Below, piece after piece: positions 7,197 through 7,876 of a DNA stretch of 7,876 bases. The translations under genes were made by a program, and so were the position numbers. Every line of letters starts with the position of its first letter. Positions within the stretch are counted from its first letter, which is position 1. This DNA is from an uncultured Alphaproteobacteria bacterium (lineage in GTDB: Bacteria > Pseudomonadota > Alphaproteobacteria > Sneathiellales > Sneathiellaceae), in NCBI GenBank assembly GCA_937910835.1, contig CALEMG010000187.1, forward strand, positions 1 to 7,876. The letters run 5' to 3'. Under the pieces are notes generated by a model. It saw only the letters and a program-made list of their open reading frames with translations, was not told where the DNA came from and made no database searches.

Positions 7197-7652
7197 GTGA
7201 CCGAGGTCAGCTTCTATCACCTGCAATCGGAACCCATAGAGCGCGCGCTGCCGCGCCTGCTTGAAAAAGTGCGCGAACGTGGCTTTCATGTGCTGGTGCG
7301 CGGGGTGACGGGGGAACGGCTGGAGATACTGGACGAGAGCCTCTGGACCTACCGCCCCGAGAGTTTCCTGCCCCATGCGCGGGAAGGGGAGGGTGTTGAT
7401 CCCGCCCAGCAACCGATCTTCCTCACCCTCGCGGGCGAGGGGAACGCGAACGGCGCCACTATCCTCGTCCTGACCGAGGATGCCCCGGCGGACGACATCG
7501 CAGAATTCGAGCGCTGCATTTATATGTTTGACGGCAATGACGAGACGGCGCTCACCGCCGCCCGGACCCGCTGGAAAGCCTTCAAGGAGCGCGACATCCC
7601 CGTCAGCTATTACCAGCAGACGGAGACTGGCTGGGAAAAGAAGGCGCGATAG
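7197..7652 (+). CDS. holC: DNA polymerase III chi subunit HolC
   Basis: Chi is part of the polymerase III clamp-loader assembly and links it to single-strand binding protein. The 151 residues fit the family (about 140-155). The N-terminus E-V-S-F-Y-H-L matches the usual first strand. The middle holds L-W-T-Y-R-P-E-S-F-L-P-H (48-59) followed by Q-Q-P-I-F-L-T, a strong HolC signature. The end carries M-F-D-G-N-D-E-T and A-R-T-R-W-K-A-F-K, also typical. It starts with GTG, 6 nt after the pepA stop; GAGGG at 7179-7183 is a somewhat distant ribosome site (13 nt), so coupling to pepA translation is likely. It ends in TAG. The pepA-holC pair is widespread in Proteobacteria. In E. coli valS comes next, whereas here an Rhs-like frame follows. 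Confidence 0.93.
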   Translation: MTEVSFYHLQSEPIERALPRLLEKVRERGFHVLVRGVTGERLEILDESLWTYRPESFLPHAREGEGVDPAQQPIFLTLAGEGNANGATILVLTEDAPADDIAEFERCIYMFDGNDETALTAARTRWKAFKERDIPVSYYQQTETGWEKKAR

Positions 7653-7673
7653 TATTTAGATTATGTTATACTA
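7650..7673. repeat. Short AT-rich inverted repeat at the holC stop
   Basis: TAGTAT (7650-7655) and ATACTA (7668-7673) are exact reverse complements around a 12-nt loop. The stem has six mostly A-T pairs and no T-run after it, so it is not a convincing terminator. The right arm overlaps a -10-like TATACT (7667-7672), without a matching -35. Confidence 0.25.
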
Positions 7674-7876
7674 CTTCAGGATGCTTGAAAATGAGGGCAT
7701 TGATGGGGACATGTCGGCGGATGCGATCCGGTTTGAGGTGATCGATGACCTGCCCTCGGTTTTTGCCGACGCGATCAAGTTGGTCTCCAATGACGGGGAG
7801 GATATGAACTTCGTCCATCCCGATCATCTCGGCGCGCCGCAGAAGATGACGGATGTGGATCGCAACATCGTCTGGG
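7663..7876 (+). CDS. Rhs-repeat-associated core fragment (partial, runs off the right edge)
   Basis: An open frame continues to the window edge (71 full codons from the ATG at 7663; an in-frame TAG at 7657-7659 closes it upstream). Residues 52-71, H-P-D-H-L-G-A-P-Q-K-M-T-D-V-D-R-N-I-V-W, match the start of the Rhs core motif (usually H-T-D-H-L-G-T-P-R-x-x-T-D...VVW). In Rhs/YD-repeat proteins this core closes the shell and precedes a variable, often toxic, C-terminal tip. Residues before it (near 27-45, V-I-D-D-L-P-S-V-F-A-D) faintly resemble the L-G-x-L-P-V-A segment usually found there. Nothing resembles the many YD repeats, signal peptide or PAAR region of a complete Rhs protein, so this is a short orphan or broken Rhs end. 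The start is unsure: neither the ATG at 7663 nor the one at 7681 has a clear ribosome site; CAGG directly abuts the second. Function of the tip cannot be seen here. Confidence 0.65.
   Translation, partial: MLYYFRMLENEGIDGDMSADAIRFEVIDDLPSVFADAIKLVSNDGEDMNFVHPDHLGAPQKMTDVDRNIVW

Noticed and set aside
1151..7652. Genome-wide reassignment of TAG to an amino acid
   Set aside because: lptG, lptD and holC all end at TAG exactly where their families end.
7650..7673. Rho-independent terminator after holC
   Set aside because: The stem is only six mostly A-T pairs and no T-run follows.

Overview
The window looks like chromosomal DNA of an alphaproteobacterium. The evidence is protein style (LptD with a T-S-C-x-x-C pair and a late D-E-C-F cysteine, a PepA with the FDTGGIS and NTDAEGR motifs, an alphaproteobacterial-type HolC), the gene order lptF-lptG-lptD-surA, and a moderately high GC content. 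I cannot name the order or genus from sequence alone.

Layout. Two tightly packed transcription units diverge from a 131-bp spacer (5551-5681). Leftward on the minus strand runs an outer-membrane assembly operon. lptF (5550-4417) overlaps lptG (4417-3323) by one base. lptD follows 3 nt after lptG and reaches 1151. After a 78-nt AT-rich gap comes surA (1072 to beyond the left edge). LptF and LptG form the membrane part of the LptB2FG transporter that pulls lipopolysaccharide (LPS) from the inner membrane. LptD is the outer-membrane barrel that inserts LPS at the surface. SurA is the periplasmic chaperone that escorts barrels, LptD among them, so the operon groups a transport machine with the chaperone for its last part. 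Rightward on the plus strand are pepA (leucyl aminopeptidase, 5682-7190) and holC (DNA polymerase III chi subunit, 7197-7652). At the right edge is the start of an Rhs-like open frame (7663 to beyond 7876).

Most of the window is ordinary, conserved housekeeping sequence, but several details stand out. (1) lptD, normally essential, has an in-frame TAG at 1742-1744, while the reading frame on both sides is intact and conserved. (2) PepA has threonine at the position of the family's second catalytic lysine, with all other metal and active-site residues present. (3) lptF has a good promoter whose -10 box lies only 6 nt before the ATG, which predicts a leaderless mRNA. (4) The first 13 bases of lptF are repeated in inverted orientation in the same spacer, where they open a 10-codon mini-ORF. 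(5) An Rhs core motif follows holC with almost no Rhs sequence in front of it, which suggests an orphan Rhs/toxin tip or a mobile cassette beyond the window. I saw no tRNA, rRNA, CRISPR array, insertion sequence or convincing terminator.
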